This document shows, piece after piece, positions 20,819 to 30,562 of a DNA stretch of 64,000 nt (within the stretch, counting starts at the first letter, position 1; the number at the start of each line of letters is the position of its first letter). Source of the stretch: an uncultured Cedecea sp. GTDB lineage: Bacteria > Pseudomonadota > Gammaproteobacteria > Enterobacterales > Enterobacteriaceae. The translations under genes and the position numbers were made by a program. The notes beneath the pieces are model-generated. The model searched no databases, was not told where the DNA came from, and was given only the letters and a program-made list of their open reading frames with translations. Location: positions 62,001 through 126,000 of the forward strand of contig NZ_CANMLV010000011.1 of the NCBI RefSeq assembly GCF_947498825.1, written 5' to 3'.

Positions 20819-21640
20819 ATGTCGTCTGAAGAACTGGATAGGGTGTGGAACAATATTAAAGCTGAAGCGCGTGCGCTTGCCGATTGTGAACCGATGTTAG
20901 CCAGTTTTTACCATGCGGCGTTGCTCAAGCATGATAATCTCGGTAGTGCTCTAAGTTATATGCTGGCCAATAAACTGGCCTCGCCGATTATGCCAGCTAT
21001 TGCCATTCGTGAGATTGTTGAGGAAGCCTATAAGGCTGACCCGTCGATGATAGCATCGGCAGCCCTTGATATCGGAGCGGTACGTACCCGTGACCCGGCG
21101 GTGGATAAATACTCCACGCCTTTGCTTTATCTGAAAGGTTTCCATGCCCTCCAGGCTTACCGTATTGGTCACTGGTTGTGGAAGGAAGGGCGTCAGGCGC
21201 TGGCTATTTTCTTACAGAATCAGGTTTCGGTTTCATTCCAGGTGGATATCCATCCAGCGGCTAAAATCGGCTGTGGCATCATGCTGGATCATGCGACGGC
21301 TATTGTCGTAGGTGAAACAGCAGTGATCGAGAACGATGTCTCTATTTTGCAAGGGGTTACCCTTGGAGGAACCGGGAAAACCAGCGGAGACCGTCACCCG
21401 AAAATTCGTGAAGGTGTCATGATAGGTGCGGGCGCAAAAATTCTCGGTAATATTGAAGTCGGTACTGGGGCTAAAATAGGCGCAGGATCGGTGGTGTTAC
21501 AGCCGGTTCCTCCTCATACCACTGCCGCTGGAGTGCCTGCCAGAATTGTTGGTAAACCAGCCAGCGACAAACCGGCTATGGATATGGATCAGCACTTCAA
21601 CGGCATTAATAACGGTTTTGAATACGGCGACGGTATTTAG
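20819..21640 (+). CDS. cysE: serine O-acetyltransferase
   Basis: CysE makes O-acetylserine from serine and acetyl-CoA, the first step of cysteine synthesis, and is feedback inhibited by cysteine. The 273 residues match E. coli. An N-terminal helical domain is followed by left-handed beta-helix hexapeptide repeats ([42 protein letters not shown]). The His of DHAT near residue 158 is the catalytic one. A GGAGAG ribosome binding site precedes the ATG. The stop overlaps the convergent trmL stop by 4 bases. Confidence 0.97.
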   Translation: MSSEELDRVWNNIKAEARALADCEPMLASFYHAALLKHDNLGSALSYMLANKLASPIMPAIAIREIVEEAYKADPSMIASAALDIGAVRTRDPAVDKYSTPLLYLKGFHALQAYRIGHWLWKEGRQALAIFLQNQVSVSFQVDIHPAAKIGCGIMLDHATAIVVGETAVIENDVSILQGVTLGGTGKTSGDRHPKIREGVMIGAGAKILGNIEVGTGAKIGAGSVVLQPVPPHTTAAGVPARIVGKPASDKPAMDMDQHFNGINNGFEYGDGI

Positions 21641-22110
21641 CCTCTGATTTCGGCGCCAGCATAATCTAACTGGCGCCATGCTTCATAAACCACCACGGAT
21701 ACCGCATTGGAGAGATTCATACTACGGCTATTCGACATCATCGGAATACGTATTTTTTGTTCAACCGGTAGCGCATCTAAAATCGTTGCCGGTAGCCCAC
21801 GCGTTTCCGGACCAAACATCAGATAGTCCCCTTCCTGATAGCTTACAGCACTATGAGCGGGCGTTCCCTTTGTTGTCAGGGCAAACAGTCGTTGAGGCTG
21901 TTCTGCTTCCTGGAATGCGTTATAGCTTGCATGGCGTATCACGGAGGTAAATTCATGGTAATCGAGTCCGGCACGGCGCAGACGCTTATCATCCCAGGGA
22001 AATCCCATCGGTTCGATAATATGCAGGCGAAAGCCGGTATTCGCACATAAGCGGATAATGTTCCCGGTATTAGGGGGGATCTCTGGTTCAAATAAGACGA
22101 TATTTAGCAT
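21637..22110 (-). CDS. trmL: tRNA (cytidine/uridine-2'-O-)-methyltransferase TrmL
   Basis: TrmL (YibK) methylates the 2'-O of the wobble base of tRNA-Leu isoacceptors using S-adenosylmethionine. The start at 22110 yields 157 residues, the E. coli length, with [18 protein letters not shown] at the front; an in-frame start 33 codons upstream is not supported by family alignment. The C-terminal SPOUT trefoil-knot motifs [10 protein letters not shown] and [17 protein letters not shown] are clear. The gene converges on cysE with a 4-base overlap of the stops. Confidence 0.95.
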   Translation of the reverse strand: MLNIVLFEPEIPPNTGNIIRLCANTGFRLHIIEPMGFPWDDKRLRRAGLDYHEFTSVIRHASYNAFQEAEQPQRLFALTTKGTPAHSAVSYQEGDYLMFGPETRGLPATILDALPVEQKIRIPMMSNSRSMNLSNAVSVVVYEAWRQLDYAGAEIRG

Positions 22111-22237
22111 ACAACCCTCATCAGCAAGGAGGACAGAATAGCAAAATGGTCGTCGGGCAGAAATGGAAACTACAGGAAAAGAACCGAGGAGATATTCAAC
22201 GGCGACCAAAATGCACTTTGTCGCCGTGATATCCGCT

Positions 22238-23611
22238 TTATTTGCGGTGATACAGTGGGAGCCAGAGTACTAAACGGAGTCCGCCCAGAGGGCTGTCTTC
22301 TGCTTTGACCCATCCCCGGTGTTGCTGAACGGCGGTTTCGACAATTGCCAGCCCAAGTCCGGTACCGCCCGACTCGCGATCGCGCGCTTCATCAGTACGA
22401 TAGAACGGGCGGAATATCTGCTCCCTGTCATCAGGGCTGACGCCCGGGCCGTCATCATCGACGGTCACGGTAATACCTTGATTATCGACAGAGAAGTTGA
22501 CCGCTATTTTGGTATGTGAGTAGCGTAGTGCATTACGAACGATATTCTCCAGCGCGCTTTCTAATGCGTTAGGGTTACCGTACATCAGCCATGGCCCTGG
22601 TGGATAGGTCACCTCCAGAGATTTCCCCATTTGTTCTGCTTCGAAGGCTGCGTTATCCAGCATTTCAGACCAGATCTGGTTGGCTTTTATTGTTTCACTG
22701 ACCAAAGCGTTTTGCTGCTGATTACGTGACATGACCAGCAAGTCATTAATCATACCGTCAAGACGCTGCGCTTCGGTTTCTATGCGCTCAAGCTCTTTAC
22801 TTTCACCACTACGACGACGCAGTAACGCCGTACCTAACTGCAGACGTGTCAACGGTGTACGTAGCTCATGAGAAATATCAGACAATAGCCTTTGCTGAGC
22901 TGTCATCATTCTTTCTAAGGCGGTCACCATCTGATTAAAACTTGAACCAGCCGCCTGGAACTCTTGCGGGCCAGCTTCCAGCTCTGGATGTTGCCGTAAA
23001 TTCCCTTGGGCAACTTCATCGGCCGCATTCTTAAGCTTCCTGGCGGGTTTTGCCAGGCTCCAGGCAAGCCATAATAGCAGCGGCGCACTGACCAGCATGG
23101 TCACTATCAGTAACAGTAACGGACGGTCAAAAAGCAGGTTAATAAAATCGGACTGTGAGCTACTTGCTGGGCGGATAAGATACAATTGATAGGCATCTTC
23201 GCCATCCTCAACCGAAAACGGGCCTACCAGCTCAACACGGCCATATTTCTTTTTTTGCGGCTGTTCAGCATTATCAGACTGGCCGATAAAATTACGGATG
23301 ATCTGCATTTCACTATGCTGAGCACCGATCACGCGTCCCTCACTGGTTACCAGTAAAAGACGCTGACCGGGCGGTGCCCATTTATCAATTGCACGAAATA
23401 AGCGACGCCACCACATAAGATCATTGGGGGGATCGGCTGACAGTTCGGCCTCGACATGCTGTTCAATCATGTAGCCTTGACGCTGTTCATTTTCCATCAG
23501 TTCGGTCATCTGACGTGAGTCTAGCTTAGGCAGCATTAAGACCAGCATCAGAACCAAAGCCAGCGTGAGCCAGAAGATGGCAAAAATTCGTGCGGTAAGG
23601 CTACCTATCAT
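22238..23611 (-). CDS. cpxA: envelope-stress sensor histidine kinase CpxA
   Basis: CpxA senses misfolded envelope proteins and controls CpxR phosphorylation. The 457 residues equal the E. coli length. A membrane helix at about residues 8-28 is followed by a periplasmic sensor loop (about 29-163), a second helix (about 164-186), HAMP, and the dimerisation/phosphoacceptor helix with His248 in [10 protein letters not shown]. The ATPase domain has [11 protein letters not shown] (N box), DDDGPGV (G1) and GGTGLGLAI (G2). Its ATG overlaps the cpxR stop by 4 bases. Confidence 0.97.
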   Translation of the reverse strand: MIGSLTARIFAIFWLTLALVLMLVLMLPKLDSRQMTELMENEQRQGYMIEQHVEAELSADPPNDLMWWRRLFRAIDKWAPPGQRLLLVTSEGRVIGAQHSEMQIIRNFIGQSDNAEQPQKKKYGRVELVGPFSVEDGEDAYQLYLIRPASSSQSDFINLLFDRPLLLLIVTMLVSAPLLLWLAWSLAKPARKLKNAADEVAQGNLRQHPELEAGPQEFQAAGSSFNQMVTALERMMTAQQRLLSDISHELRTPLTRLQLGTALLRRRSGESKELERIETEAQRLDGMINDLLVMSRNQQQNALVSETIKANQIWSEMLDNAAFEAEQMGKSLEVTYPPGPWLMYGNPNALESALENIVRNALRYSHTKIAVNFSVDNQGITVTVDDDGPGVSPDDREQIFRPFYRTDEARDRESGGTGLGLAIVETAVQQHRGWVKAEDSPLGGLRLVLWLPLYHRK

Positions 23612-24306
23612 GAAGCAGACACCATCAGATAACCGCGGCCACGCAGTGTTTTAAACCACGGGTGTCCGTCCTTGCGGTCTGGTAACTTACGGCGCAGGTT
23701 AGAGATATGCATATCGATAGCCCTGTCAAATGGCGTCAGTCTTTTACCGAGAACTTCCTGGCTTAAATGTTCACGGGAAACGACCTGACCTAAATGCTGT
23801 GCCAGCAGATATAACAACGTAAATTCAGTACCGGTCAAGTCCAGCGTCTGTCCATCAAAGCTGGCTTCCTGACGTCCTGGATTCACACTCAGACCATCAA
23901 TTTCAATACTGGTTGAACTGCCATCGCTACTCTGTTGCTGTTCGCTCCAGTGTGAGCGACGCAAAATAGCGCGAATGCGGGCAACCAATTCACGATCGTT
24001 AAAGGGTTTGGGTAGATAATCATCTGCACCCAATTCAAGCCCAAGGACCCGGTCAAGTTCACTGCCGCGTGCAGTAAGCATGATTACCGGCGTTTGGTGA
24101 GTCTGGCGTAGCTCTTTTAAGGTATCAATGCCGTTTTTCTTCGGCATCATTACATCAAGTAATAACAGATCGATACTGTCATCCAGCAGGGCCAAAGCTT
24201 GTTCACCATCATGGGCAACAATAACGTTAAAGCCTTCCATATCGAGCAACTCCTTCAACAATGAAGTGAGCTCACGGTCATCATCAACTAGCAGTATTTT
24301 ATTCAT
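23608..24306 (-). CDS. cpxR: envelope-stress response regulator CpxR
   Basis: CpxR is an OmpR-type transcription factor activated by CpxA. The 232 residues match E. coli. The receiver domain has acidic residues DDD at 8-10, the phosphorylation site Asp51 (LLDVMMP) and Lys in LPKPFND. The winged-helix domain runs over about 130-232 and ends in VRGRGYLM-like [14 protein letters not shown]. It is divergent from cpxP, with a CpxR box in the gap, so it likely autoregulates. Confidence 0.97.
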   Translation of the reverse strand: MNKILLVDDDRELTSLLKELLDMEGFNVIVAHDGEQALALLDDSIDLLLLDVMMPKKNGIDTLKELRQTHQTPVIMLTARGSELDRVLGLELGADDYLPKPFNDRELVARIRAILRRSHWSEQQQSSDGSSTSIEIDGLSVNPGRQEASFDGQTLDLTGTEFTLLYLLAQHLGQVVSREHLSQEVLGKRLTPFDRAIDMHISNLRRKLPDRKDGHPWFKTLRGRGYLMVSAS

Positions 24307-24361
24307 TATTAAATTACCTCCGAGGCAGAAAGTACGTCATCAGAGCTTGCTAATCTATGAC

Positions 24362-24376
24362 TTTACGTTGTTTTAC
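24362..24376 (-). promoter_or_regulatory. CpxR-binding box between cpxR and cpxP
   Basis: On the - strand the sequence is GTAAA-ACAAC-GTAAA, a perfect match to the GTAAA-N5-GTAAA CpxR consensus. It lies 56 bases before cpxR and 78 before cpxP, so it can serve both genes as in E. coli. Confidence 0.92.
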
Positions 24377-24453
24377 ACCCTCTGACGCTAGTTTGCAGCT
24401 GAAATCGTAGACTAGTTTTCGTTGAATAGCAGCACACAATATTTCGGGAGCAA

Positions 24454-24960
24454 ATGATGCGCAAGGTTATCGCTGCCGTCATAGCCTCAACGCTGGCACT
24501 CAGTACTATAGCCGGTCAAGCCGCTGACTCATCGAAGAGTATCAGTTGGCATCAAGATGAAGACCTGATAAAGCGTAGTAGTGTTCAGCGCCATATGTTT
24601 GATGGCATTAATCTGACTGAACACCAGCGCCAGCAAATGCGCGATCTGATGCAGCGGGCAAGGCATGATAGCCCACCTGTTAATATTAGCGAAATGGAGA
24701 CCATGCATAATTTGGTCACCGCAGAAGATTTTGATGAAAAGGCTGTAAAAGCACTGACTGAGAAAATGATACAGGAAGACGTGTCCCGCCAGGTCGAAAT
24801 GGCGAAAGTACGTAACCAAATGTATCACTTACTGACACCAGAGCAGCAGGCCATTTTAATGCAGAGACATCGTCAGCTGATGAAGCAGTACCGTGAATCA
24901 TCAGAGAGGCAGCAGGTTTATTCGCTGCAGACAATGAGTAGCAAACTGAGTAACCAGTAG
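24454..24960 (+). CDS. cpxP: periplasmic stress adaptor CpxP
   Basis: CpxP is a small periplasmic protein that inhibits CpxA and delivers misfolded proteins to DegP. The 168 residues include a signal peptide (about 1-24, ending QAA-DS) and two LTxxQ signature motifs, LTEHQ and LTPEQ, which define the CpxP/Spy family. The mature protein is highly helical and charged. It is divergent from cpxRA and under the CpxR box at 24362-24376. A terminator follows the gene. Confidence 0.95.
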   Translation: MMRKVIAAVIASTLALSTIAGQAADSSKSISWHQDEDLIKRSSVQRHMFDGINLTEHQRQQMRDLMQRARHDSPPVNISEMETMHNLVTAEDFDEKAVKALTEKMIQEDVSRQVEMAKVRNQMYHLLTPEQQAILMQRHRQLMKQYRESSERQQVYSLQTMSSKLSNQ

Positions 24961-24998
24961 CCCATATTTTCCTTGCCATAGACACCATCCCTGTCTTC

Positions 24999-25024
24999 CC
25001 CGCCTTGACCGGCGGGTTTTTTTT
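24999..25024 (+). terminator. terminator of cpxP
   Basis: Stem CCCGCC / GGCGGG with a six-base loop, followed by eight T residues. Confidence 0.9.
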
Positions 25025-25079
25025 GTCTGAAAATCACACTCATACACTATAATATCCGTATCGAATAGCGGGAGGCCCC

Positions 25080-25982
25080 ATGAATCAGGAATATGGACGC
25101 CTGGTACATCGGGCGGCGATTATCGCTACTATCGTGGCATCGCTATTACTTGTGATAAAGATTTTTGCCTGGTGGGCGACGGGGTCGGTCAGCATTCTGG
25201 CGGCATTAATCGACTCACTGGTTGATATCGCAGCCGCTTTTACTAATTTGCTGGTGGTTCGCTATTCACTGCGACCCGCTGACCTGGAGCATACTTTCGG
25301 TCATGGCAAAGCGGAGTCATTGGCGGTTCTGGCGCAAAGTATGTTTATTGCCGGTTCGGCGTTATTTTTATTTTTGACCGGCTTTCAACACCTTATTGAC
25401 CCGACTCCGATGCAGGATACGCAATTAGGGATAGCCGTTACCCTGATTGCTTTAGTCAGTTCGTTGTTATTAGTTACCTTCCAGCGCTGGGTGGTACGAA
25501 AAACACAAAGTCAGATTATTCGTGCTGATATGCTTCATTATCAGTCTGATGTTATGATGAACGGTGCTATTCTTATCGCTCTTGTGTTGTCATGGTTTGG
25601 ATGGCACCGCGCTGATTCTTTGTTCGCTTTAGGAATTGGTGTCTATATTTTATGTTGTGCGTTGCGCTTGGGTTATGGTGCAGTGCAAGCCCTTCTGGAC
25701 CGGGCGCTGCCGGAGAGTGAGCGGCAGACGATTATCGAGATCATCAACGCGTGGCCAGCGGTTCAGGGAACACATAACCTCAGAACTCGGCAGTCGGGGC
25801 CCACGCGGTTTATACAGTTTCATATAGAGTTGGATGATGACTTACCCTTGGTGCAGGCGCATCGCATTGCAGACGAAGTACAGCAAGCGATCCTTCGCCA
25901 GTTTCCTGGGGCGGATATCATCATTCATCAGGATCCATGCTCCGTTGTTCCTGCTGAGCAGCAAGGGAATTTTGAGCTTTAA
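25080..25982 (+). CDS. fieF: cation-efflux pump FieF (YiiP)
   Basis: FieF is a cation diffusion facilitator that exports Zn2+ and Fe2+ in exchange for protons. The 300 residues match the E. coli protein. Six membrane helices lie in the first 210 residues. The transport-site ligands Asp45 and Asp49 (DSLVD) and His153 and Asp157 (HYQSD) are at the E. coli positions. The soluble C-terminal domain has [16 protein letters not shown] and IIIHQDPC with metal ligands. It lies between cpxP and pfkA, as usual. Confidence 0.97.
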   Translation: MNQEYGRLVHRAAIIATIVASLLLVIKIFAWWATGSVSILAALIDSLVDIAAAFTNLLVVRYSLRPADLEHTFGHGKAESLAVLAQSMFIAGSALFLFLTGFQHLIDPTPMQDTQLGIAVTLIALVSSLLLVTFQRWVVRKTQSQIIRADMLHYQSDVMMNGAILIALVLSWFGWHRADSLFALGIGVYILCCALRLGYGAVQALLDRALPESERQTIIEIINAWPAVQGTHNLRTRQSGPTRFIQFHIELDDDLPLVQAHRIADEVQQAILRQFPGADIIIHQDPCSVVPAEQQGNFEL

Positions 25983-26047
25983 TTTTTTATCAGAAAATTG
26001 GCATCACCTGACCATTTTTGCGTAAGATGTCGTCATTGGGTTTTGCC

Positions 26048-26059
26048 TGAATCAATTCA
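26048..26059 (+). promoter_or_regulatory. candidate Cra (FruR) box upstream of pfkA
   Basis: TGAATCAATTCA is one base from the symmetric Cra core TGAATCGATTCA and lies 105 bases before the pfkA start. E. coli pfkA is repressed by Cra, which supports the reading; binding here is inferred. Confidence 0.65.
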
Positions 26060-26164
26060 GCTAGATGCTTCGGATAGATTGCCACTGATTGCACAAGGTC
26101 GTGGTCTGCTTGCAGGGGCTTCTGGTAACAGAATTAATTTTGCTTTCAAAGTTCAGAGGTAGTC

Positions 26165-27127
26165 ATGATCAAAAGAATTGGTGTACTGACGAGTGGTGGT
26201 GATGCGCCGGGTATGAATGCGGCGATTCGTGGTGTTGTGCGTGCAGCGTTATCTGAAGGCCTGGAAGTCATGGGTATCTATGACGGTTATCTCGGCTTAT
26301 ATGAAGACCGTATGGTTCAACTGGACCGTTATAGCGTCTCAGATATGATAAACCGTGGCGGCACGTTCCTCGGTTCTGCTCGTTTCCCTGAATTCCGCGA
26401 TGAGAAAGTTCGCGAAGTTGCTATCCAGAACCTGAAAAACCGCGGCATCGATGCGTTGGTTGTTATCGGTGGGGATGGTTCTTACCTGGGGGCTCAGCGC
26501 CTGACTGAAACCGGTTTTCCTTGTATAGGATTACCGGGCACTATCGATAACGATATTAAAGGTACTGACTACACTATCGGTTACTTCACCGCGCTGGAAA
26601 CCGTCGTTGAAGCGATTGACCGCCTGCGTGATACCTCTTCTTCACATCAGCGTATCTCTATTGTTGAAGTGATGGGGCGTTATTGCGGCGACCTTACTCT
26701 GGCTGCTGCTATCGCGGGGGGTTGTGAGTTTGTGGTCTTGCCAGAAGTTGAGTTTAACCGCGAAGATTTGGTTGCTGAGATTAAAGCTGGTATCGCGAAA
26801 GGTAAAAAACACGCAATCGTTGCGATTACTGAGCATATCTGTGATGTCGACGAGTTGGCAAAATACATTGAAGTGAATACCAAGCGTGAAACCCGTGCTA
26901 CGGTACTGGGTCATATTCAGCGTGGTGGCTCTCCGGTTGCTTATGACCGTATTCTGGCCTCTCGTATGGGTGCTTACTCAATCGAGCTGCTGCTTCAGGG
27001 CTACGGCGGTCGCTGTGTTGGTATCCAGAACGAAAAACTGGTACACCATGACATCATCGACGCTATCGAAAATATGAAACGTCCATTCAAGGGCGACTGG
27101 TTCGAGTGCGCTAAAAGACTGTACTAG
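26165..27127 (+). CDS. pfkA: 6-phosphofructokinase I
   Basis: PfkA phosphorylates fructose 6-phosphate with ATP, the committed step of glycolysis. The 320 residues match E. coli. The ATP site [13 protein letters not shown] begins at residue 11, GGDGSYLGA lies near 102-110, the catalytic base is in GTIDND (125-130), and the substrate site includes MGRYCGDL. An AGAGGT ribosome binding site lies before the ATG. Codon use is strongly biased, as for highly expressed genes. A terminator follows. Confidence 0.98.
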   Translation: MIKRIGVLTSGGDAPGMNAAIRGVVRAALSEGLEVMGIYDGYLGLYEDRMVQLDRYSVSDMINRGGTFLGSARFPEFRDEKVREVAIQNLKNRGIDALVVIGGDGSYLGAQRLTETGFPCIGLPGTIDNDIKGTDYTIGYFTALETVVEAIDRLRDTSSSHQRISIVEVMGRYCGDLTLAAAIAGGCEFVVLPEVEFNREDLVAEIKAGIAKGKKHAIVAITEHICDVDELAKYIEVNTKRETRATVLGHIQRGGSPVAYDRILASRMGAYSIELLLQGYGGRCVGIQNEKLVHHDIIDAIENMKRPFKGDWFECAKRLY

Positions 27128-27176
27128 AATCAGCGTGGTATCTGCCAGGTTAAGTCTGGCAGCATAATGGCTCGAT

Positions 27177-27206
27177 AAGGGAGAACTTAATGTTCTCCTT
27201 TTTTTT
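27177..27206 (+). terminator. terminator of pfkA
   Basis: Stem GGAGAAC / GTTCTCC with a five-base loop, then eight T residues. A second hairpin (CTGCCAG / CTGGCAG) lies just upstream. Confidence 0.88.
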
Positions 27207-27422
27207 CGTTTAAGCGGGCGCTATTTTTATAGCGACTGGATCATTCCCCTCTCCTCATGTCTGTGTTTATAACTCTATTTTTTCAATAAGTTATTTCTCT
27301 TTTTCATATGGCGAGCAGCGCTCATTTATTCCGCCAAAGAATATCAAATTTTTTTTTATTCTTTATTCTCTTAATTAGTTTCTGGCAGGCTGAAGCTATC
27401 AATTTCCAAAAGGGAACGTGCA

Positions 27423-28412
27423 ATGAACAAGTGGGGCGTAGGACTAACATTATTGCTGGCATCAAGCGGTGTACTGGCGAAAGATATTCAGTTACTCAAC
27501 GTGTCTTATGACCCGACGCGTGAATTGTACGATGAATACAACAAAGCATTCAGCGCACACTGGAAACAACAAACTGGCGACAATGTCACTGTTCGTCAGT
27601 CTCATGGTGGTTCCGGTAAACAGGCGACCTCGGTGATCAATGGTATTGAAGCGGATGTTGTGACCTTGGCACTGGCTTATGATGTCGATGCTATTGCCGA
27701 TCGCGGTCGTGTTGATAAAAACTGGATCAAACGTTTACCTGATAACTCAGCACCTTATACCTCGACCATTGTTTTCCTGGTACGTAAAGGCAACCCTAAA
27801 AATATTCAGGACTGGAATGATTTAATTAAACCGGGTGTCTCGGTGATTACGCCGAACCCTAAAAGTTCAGGCGGAGCACGCTGGAACTATCTGGCTGCCT
27901 GGGGATACGCATTACACCACAACAACAATGATCCGGTAAAAGCCCAAGAGTTTGTCAAAAACCTCTTCCAGAATGTTGAGGTTCTCGACTCTGGTGCCCG
28001 TGGTTCAACCAGTACTTTTGTCGAGCGTGGGATCGGCGATGTGCTGATTGCATGGGAAAATGAAGCGCTGCTGGCAACGCGTGAACTGGGTAGAGACAAG
28101 TTTGAAATTATCACACCAAGTGAGTCGATTCTGGCAGAACCTACCGTATCCATTGTCGATAAAGTGGTTGATAAGAAAGGCACTAAAGAAGTTGCAGAAG
28201 CCTATCTGAACTATCTGTACTCACCGGAGGGTCAGGAAATTGCTGCGAAAAACTATTATCGCCCACGTTTACCTGAAGTGGCCGCTAAATACGAAGGCAC
28301 TTTCCCGAAATTGAAGCTATACACCATTGATGAAGAGTTCGGCGGCTGGACAAAAGCGCAGAAAGATCACTTCTCTAACGGCGGGACGTTTGATCAGATA
28401 AGTAAAAGATAA
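27423..28412 (+). CDS. sbp: periplasmic sulfate-binding protein
   Basis: Sbp binds sulfate for the CysTWA ABC transporter. The 329 residues equal the E. coli length. A signal peptide (about residues 1-19) ends with VLA-KD, giving a mature start [17 protein letters not shown] as in the family. SHGGSGKQA and [13 protein letters not shown] form parts of the ligand pocket. It stands alone with its own terminator; the transporter genes are not in this window. CysB control is expected from family knowledge, but no site was identified. Confidence 0.97.
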   Translation: MNKWGVGLTLLLASSGVLAKDIQLLNVSYDPTRELYDEYNKAFSAHWKQQTGDNVTVRQSHGGSGKQATSVINGIEADVVTLALAYDVDAIADRGRVDKNWIKRLPDNSAPYTSTIVFLVRKGNPKNIQDWNDLIKPGVSVITPNPKSSGGARWNYLAAWGYALHHNNNDPVKAQEFVKNLFQNVEVLDSGARGSTSTFVERGIGDVLIAWENEALLATRELGRDKFEIITPSESILAEPTVSIVDKVVDKKGTKEVAEAYLNYLYSPEGQEIAAKNYYRPRLPEVAAKYEGTFPKLKLYTIDEEFGGWTKAQKDHFSNGGTFDQISKR

Positions 28413-28433
28413 TCAGATTTTATATTGATACTG

Positions 28434-28465
28434 AAACCCGAAGGGCAGAAACCTTCGGGTTTTTT
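28434..28465 (+). terminator. terminator of sbp
   Basis: Stem AAACCCGAAGG / CCTTCGGGTTT followed by further T residues; perfect 11-bp pairing. Confidence 0.93.
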
Positions 28466-28579
28466 ATCAGATATACCGTAAAACCTCGTTCTTCTGGAGT
28501 ACCCCCTAATCAGAGTGGCCACGGCGTAAATATCCGAAGGATACGTTTTAAGGGCTGTAAAAATGTCAACCATTTGATA

Positions 28580-28910
28580 TCTCAGCTTCTTTTTTATCCA
28601 GTCGATAAATACCTGTACTTCAGAACGTTGTGTCGCGTCTGGCATCGTGACCAGATAGTAAGTGAAGCGTGCAGGGCAGGGTTCATTCAGTATTTGCACC
28701 AGACGCCCTGCGATTCCAGTACCAGAGCCAGTTCCCCGACCTGCTACAGCTGCGCGTATCAACAGATAATCATCCTCAAATGCAGAACCAGGCTCGGTTC
28801 GTGGATTTATGCGCTACGTTGTGTGCAGCAAACCATAGCCGCCAGTCAGCACGGTCGTAATCGTGCATTAATGGGTAGACACTGACTCCCGCTTCGGTAA
28901 GGCGTTCCCT
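28580..28910 (-). pseudogene. remnant of a LysR-type regulator, effector domain only
   Basis: On the - strand, two reading frames together spell the C-terminal half of a LysR-family effector domain. One frame gives ERLTEAG...HDYDRADWRLWF. A frame change near 28803 leads to FEDDYLLIRAAVAGRG. A short third frame (about 28737 down to 28710) reads ELALVLESQG, and the frame then returns to RLVQILNE, RFTYYLV and VFIDWIKKKL. HD-x-DRxDWRLWF, DDYLLIRAAVAG and the final YLV...F-x-WL pattern are typical of GcvA/DsdC-like LysR proteins. No helix-turn-helix is present and no intact frame covers it. Three frame shifts and loss of the N-terminus mean the gene is dead. Confidence 0.75.
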
Positions 28911-29033
28911 GGTAATGGTATCGGTTTGTGGCCTGCGAGATATGCATATTTATTAATCGCTCGGTATCCCATTGTATTGATTAAAAATAGCCTCAATGGC
29001 TTATCTTAAGCGTTTCCTCAAAAGTTAAATTAA

Positions 29034-29049
29034 TGTGAACCCGATCAAA
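29034..29049 (+). promoter_or_regulatory. candidate CRP site upstream of the AIRs cluster
   Basis: TGTGA-ACCCGA-TCAAA matches TGTGA-N6-TCACA at nine of ten fixed positions. It lies about 170 bases before the permease start. Catabolite control would fit a sugar or riboside uptake operon; this is inference. Confidence 0.5.
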
Positions 29050-29078
29050 AGATATAAAGGTATGCCTTTATATCTTTT
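29047..29078. repeat. perfect 14-bp inverted repeat upstream of the permease gene
   Basis: Arms 29047-29060 and 29065-29078 (AAAAGATATAAAGG and its complement) flank a TATG centre. It overlaps the 3' end of the candidate CRP site. It may be an operator for the GntR regulator encoded at the end of the cluster, or a terminator-like hairpin with a TTTT end. Confidence 0.7.
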
Positions 29079-29217
29079 GTGAGTGCTTTACACTCTTCTC
29101 CAACGCATAGCATCCCGGTGTCATGATTCGTGTTAGCGTTAATGCTATTTATTTCAAATGCTTACATCATTATTTTTTCAAAAATTCTTGCGATTACAAC
29201 GCAAAAGGAATACCGAT

Positions 29218-30552
29218 ATGAAATTGTCTATCGTGGAAAAAGTGGGTTTTGGCGCCGGGGATATGGCGATTAATGTGGTGATTGTCGCCATGCAACTCCT
29301 TCTTGCTTATTTTTATACTGATATTTACGGGTTAAGAGCAGCAGATGTAGGCGTGCTGTTAGTTATTGTTCGTATGATAGATGCCATCATTGATCCTGCG
29401 ATGGGAATGTTGACGGATAAAGTTTCTACTCGCTGGGGACGTTACCGCCCTTGGTTACTCTGGTTTGCCATCCCTTTTGGTTTCGCTGTCTATTTGATGT
29501 TTATTACACCTGATGCAGGTTATACGACAAAACTGGCTTGGGCGTATTTTTCTTATATTCTGATGACGCTGGTCTACACCGCTATCACTATTCCCTATAT
29601 TTCACTGATAGGGGTCATTACTTCCGATCCAGAAGAAAGACTGAGTGCTAACGGCTATCGCTTTGTGATGACCAAAATCGCCGCATTCCTCGTGACCATT
29701 GTGGTTCCCCTACTGGCTGTCTGGCTGGGACAGGGCAACAAGGCCCTGGGTTATCAGCTCTCTATGGGCATTATGGGGGCTATGGGCGCGGTACTCTTTA
29801 TCTTCTGTTTCTTAACGACTCGTGAGCGAAGTGAACCTGAGCTCCCGGTTCTGACAGTTAAACAGCAATTTTCCAACCTGTTACGAAACGATCAGTGGCT
29901 TATTCTCGGTATCGTCATCATGTTACTAATGTGTGGCTATGTGATTCGGGGATCGGTTGCGGCCTATTACGCTAAATATTATCTCGGCGGTGGTGACAGC
30001 CTGATATCACCTTTCCTGACTGCCGGCGTAGTCGCCTCTATTCTGGCGATGATTGCCACAACTTGGATCACTAAGTTTTGGGACAAAATTAAAATGTTCC
30101 GTTATACCCAGTTGATGACCTTTGCCCTGAGCGCCGCCATGTATTTCTGTGTCGGCCAGGAAAATCTGCTACTTGCCTTTGTTTTTTACTTTCTCATCAA
30201 TTTTTTCTGCGATATGCAAATGCCTGTTTTCTGGTCTTCTATTGCTGAGGCAGTGGACTATGGTGAAAAGAAAACCGGATTGCGTGTTTCCGGGCTGGCA
30301 TTTGGTGGAATCTTATTTTTCCAGAAATTTGGGATGGGGATCGCAGGAGGCGTGCTGGGCTTCTTGCTGAGCTACTTTGGTTATGAAGCCGATACTCAGC
30401 AAAGTGCACGCTCACTTGTCGGTATTGCCCTCATGATGACGATTATTCCGGCCTTTTTTCACCTGATAACCGGGCTGTTGATGAAGAAATACATTATCAA
30501 CAATCAGTACTATCGCAGTATTCAGGCTGAGCTAGCACAGCGCCAAGCTTGA
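29218..30552 (+). CDS. GPH-family sugar/riboside cation symporter
   Basis: A 444-residue inner-membrane transporter of the glycoside-pentoside-hexuronide family (MFS superfamily), with about 12 hydrophobic segments. The start ATG at 29218 has an AAAGGA ribosome binding site; an upstream in-frame ATG at 29158 lacks one. The family signature appears as VEKVGFGAGDMAIN at the N-terminus, DAIIDPAMGMLTDKVSTRWGRYRPW in loop 2-3 and DYGEKKTGLRVSG near the C-terminal half. It is first in a four-gene run with a riboside-kinase-like gene 10 bases downstream, which suggests uptake of a riboside. It corresponds in family and order to Salmonella STM4065. The true substrate is unknown. Confidence 0.85.
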   Translation: MKLSIVEKVGFGAGDMAINVVIVAMQLLLAYFYTDIYGLRAADVGVLLVIVRMIDAIIDPAMGMLTDKVSTRWGRYRPWLLWFAIPFGFAVYLMFITPDAGYTTKLAWAYFSYILMTLVYTAITIPYISLIGVITSDPEERLSANGYRFVMTKIAAFLVTIVVPLLAVWLGQGNKALGYQLSMGIMGAMGAVLFIFCFLTTRERSEPELPVLTVKQQFSNLLRNDQWLILGIVIMLLMCGYVIRGSVAAYYAKYYLGGGDSLISPFLTAGVVASILAMIATTWITKFWDKIKMFRYTQLMTFALSAAMYFCVGQENLLLAFVFYFLINFFCDMQMPVFWSSIAEAVDYGEKKTGLRVSGLAFGGILFFQKFGMGIAGGVLGFLLSYFGYEADTQQSARSLVGIALMMTIIPAFFHLITGLLMKKYIINNQYYRSIQAELAQRQA

Positions 30553-30562
30553 GGAGGAGTGA

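Noticed and set aside
27308-27511. 67-codon frame overlapping the sbp start
   Set aside because: It overlaps the sbp signal peptide in another frame and has no domain; the sbp start fits the family.
28982-29033. TPP riboswitch before the AIRs cluster
   Set aside because: AIR feeds thiamine synthesis, so a THI element was looked for, but no CTGAGA / ACCTGA-type core pair was found in the leader.
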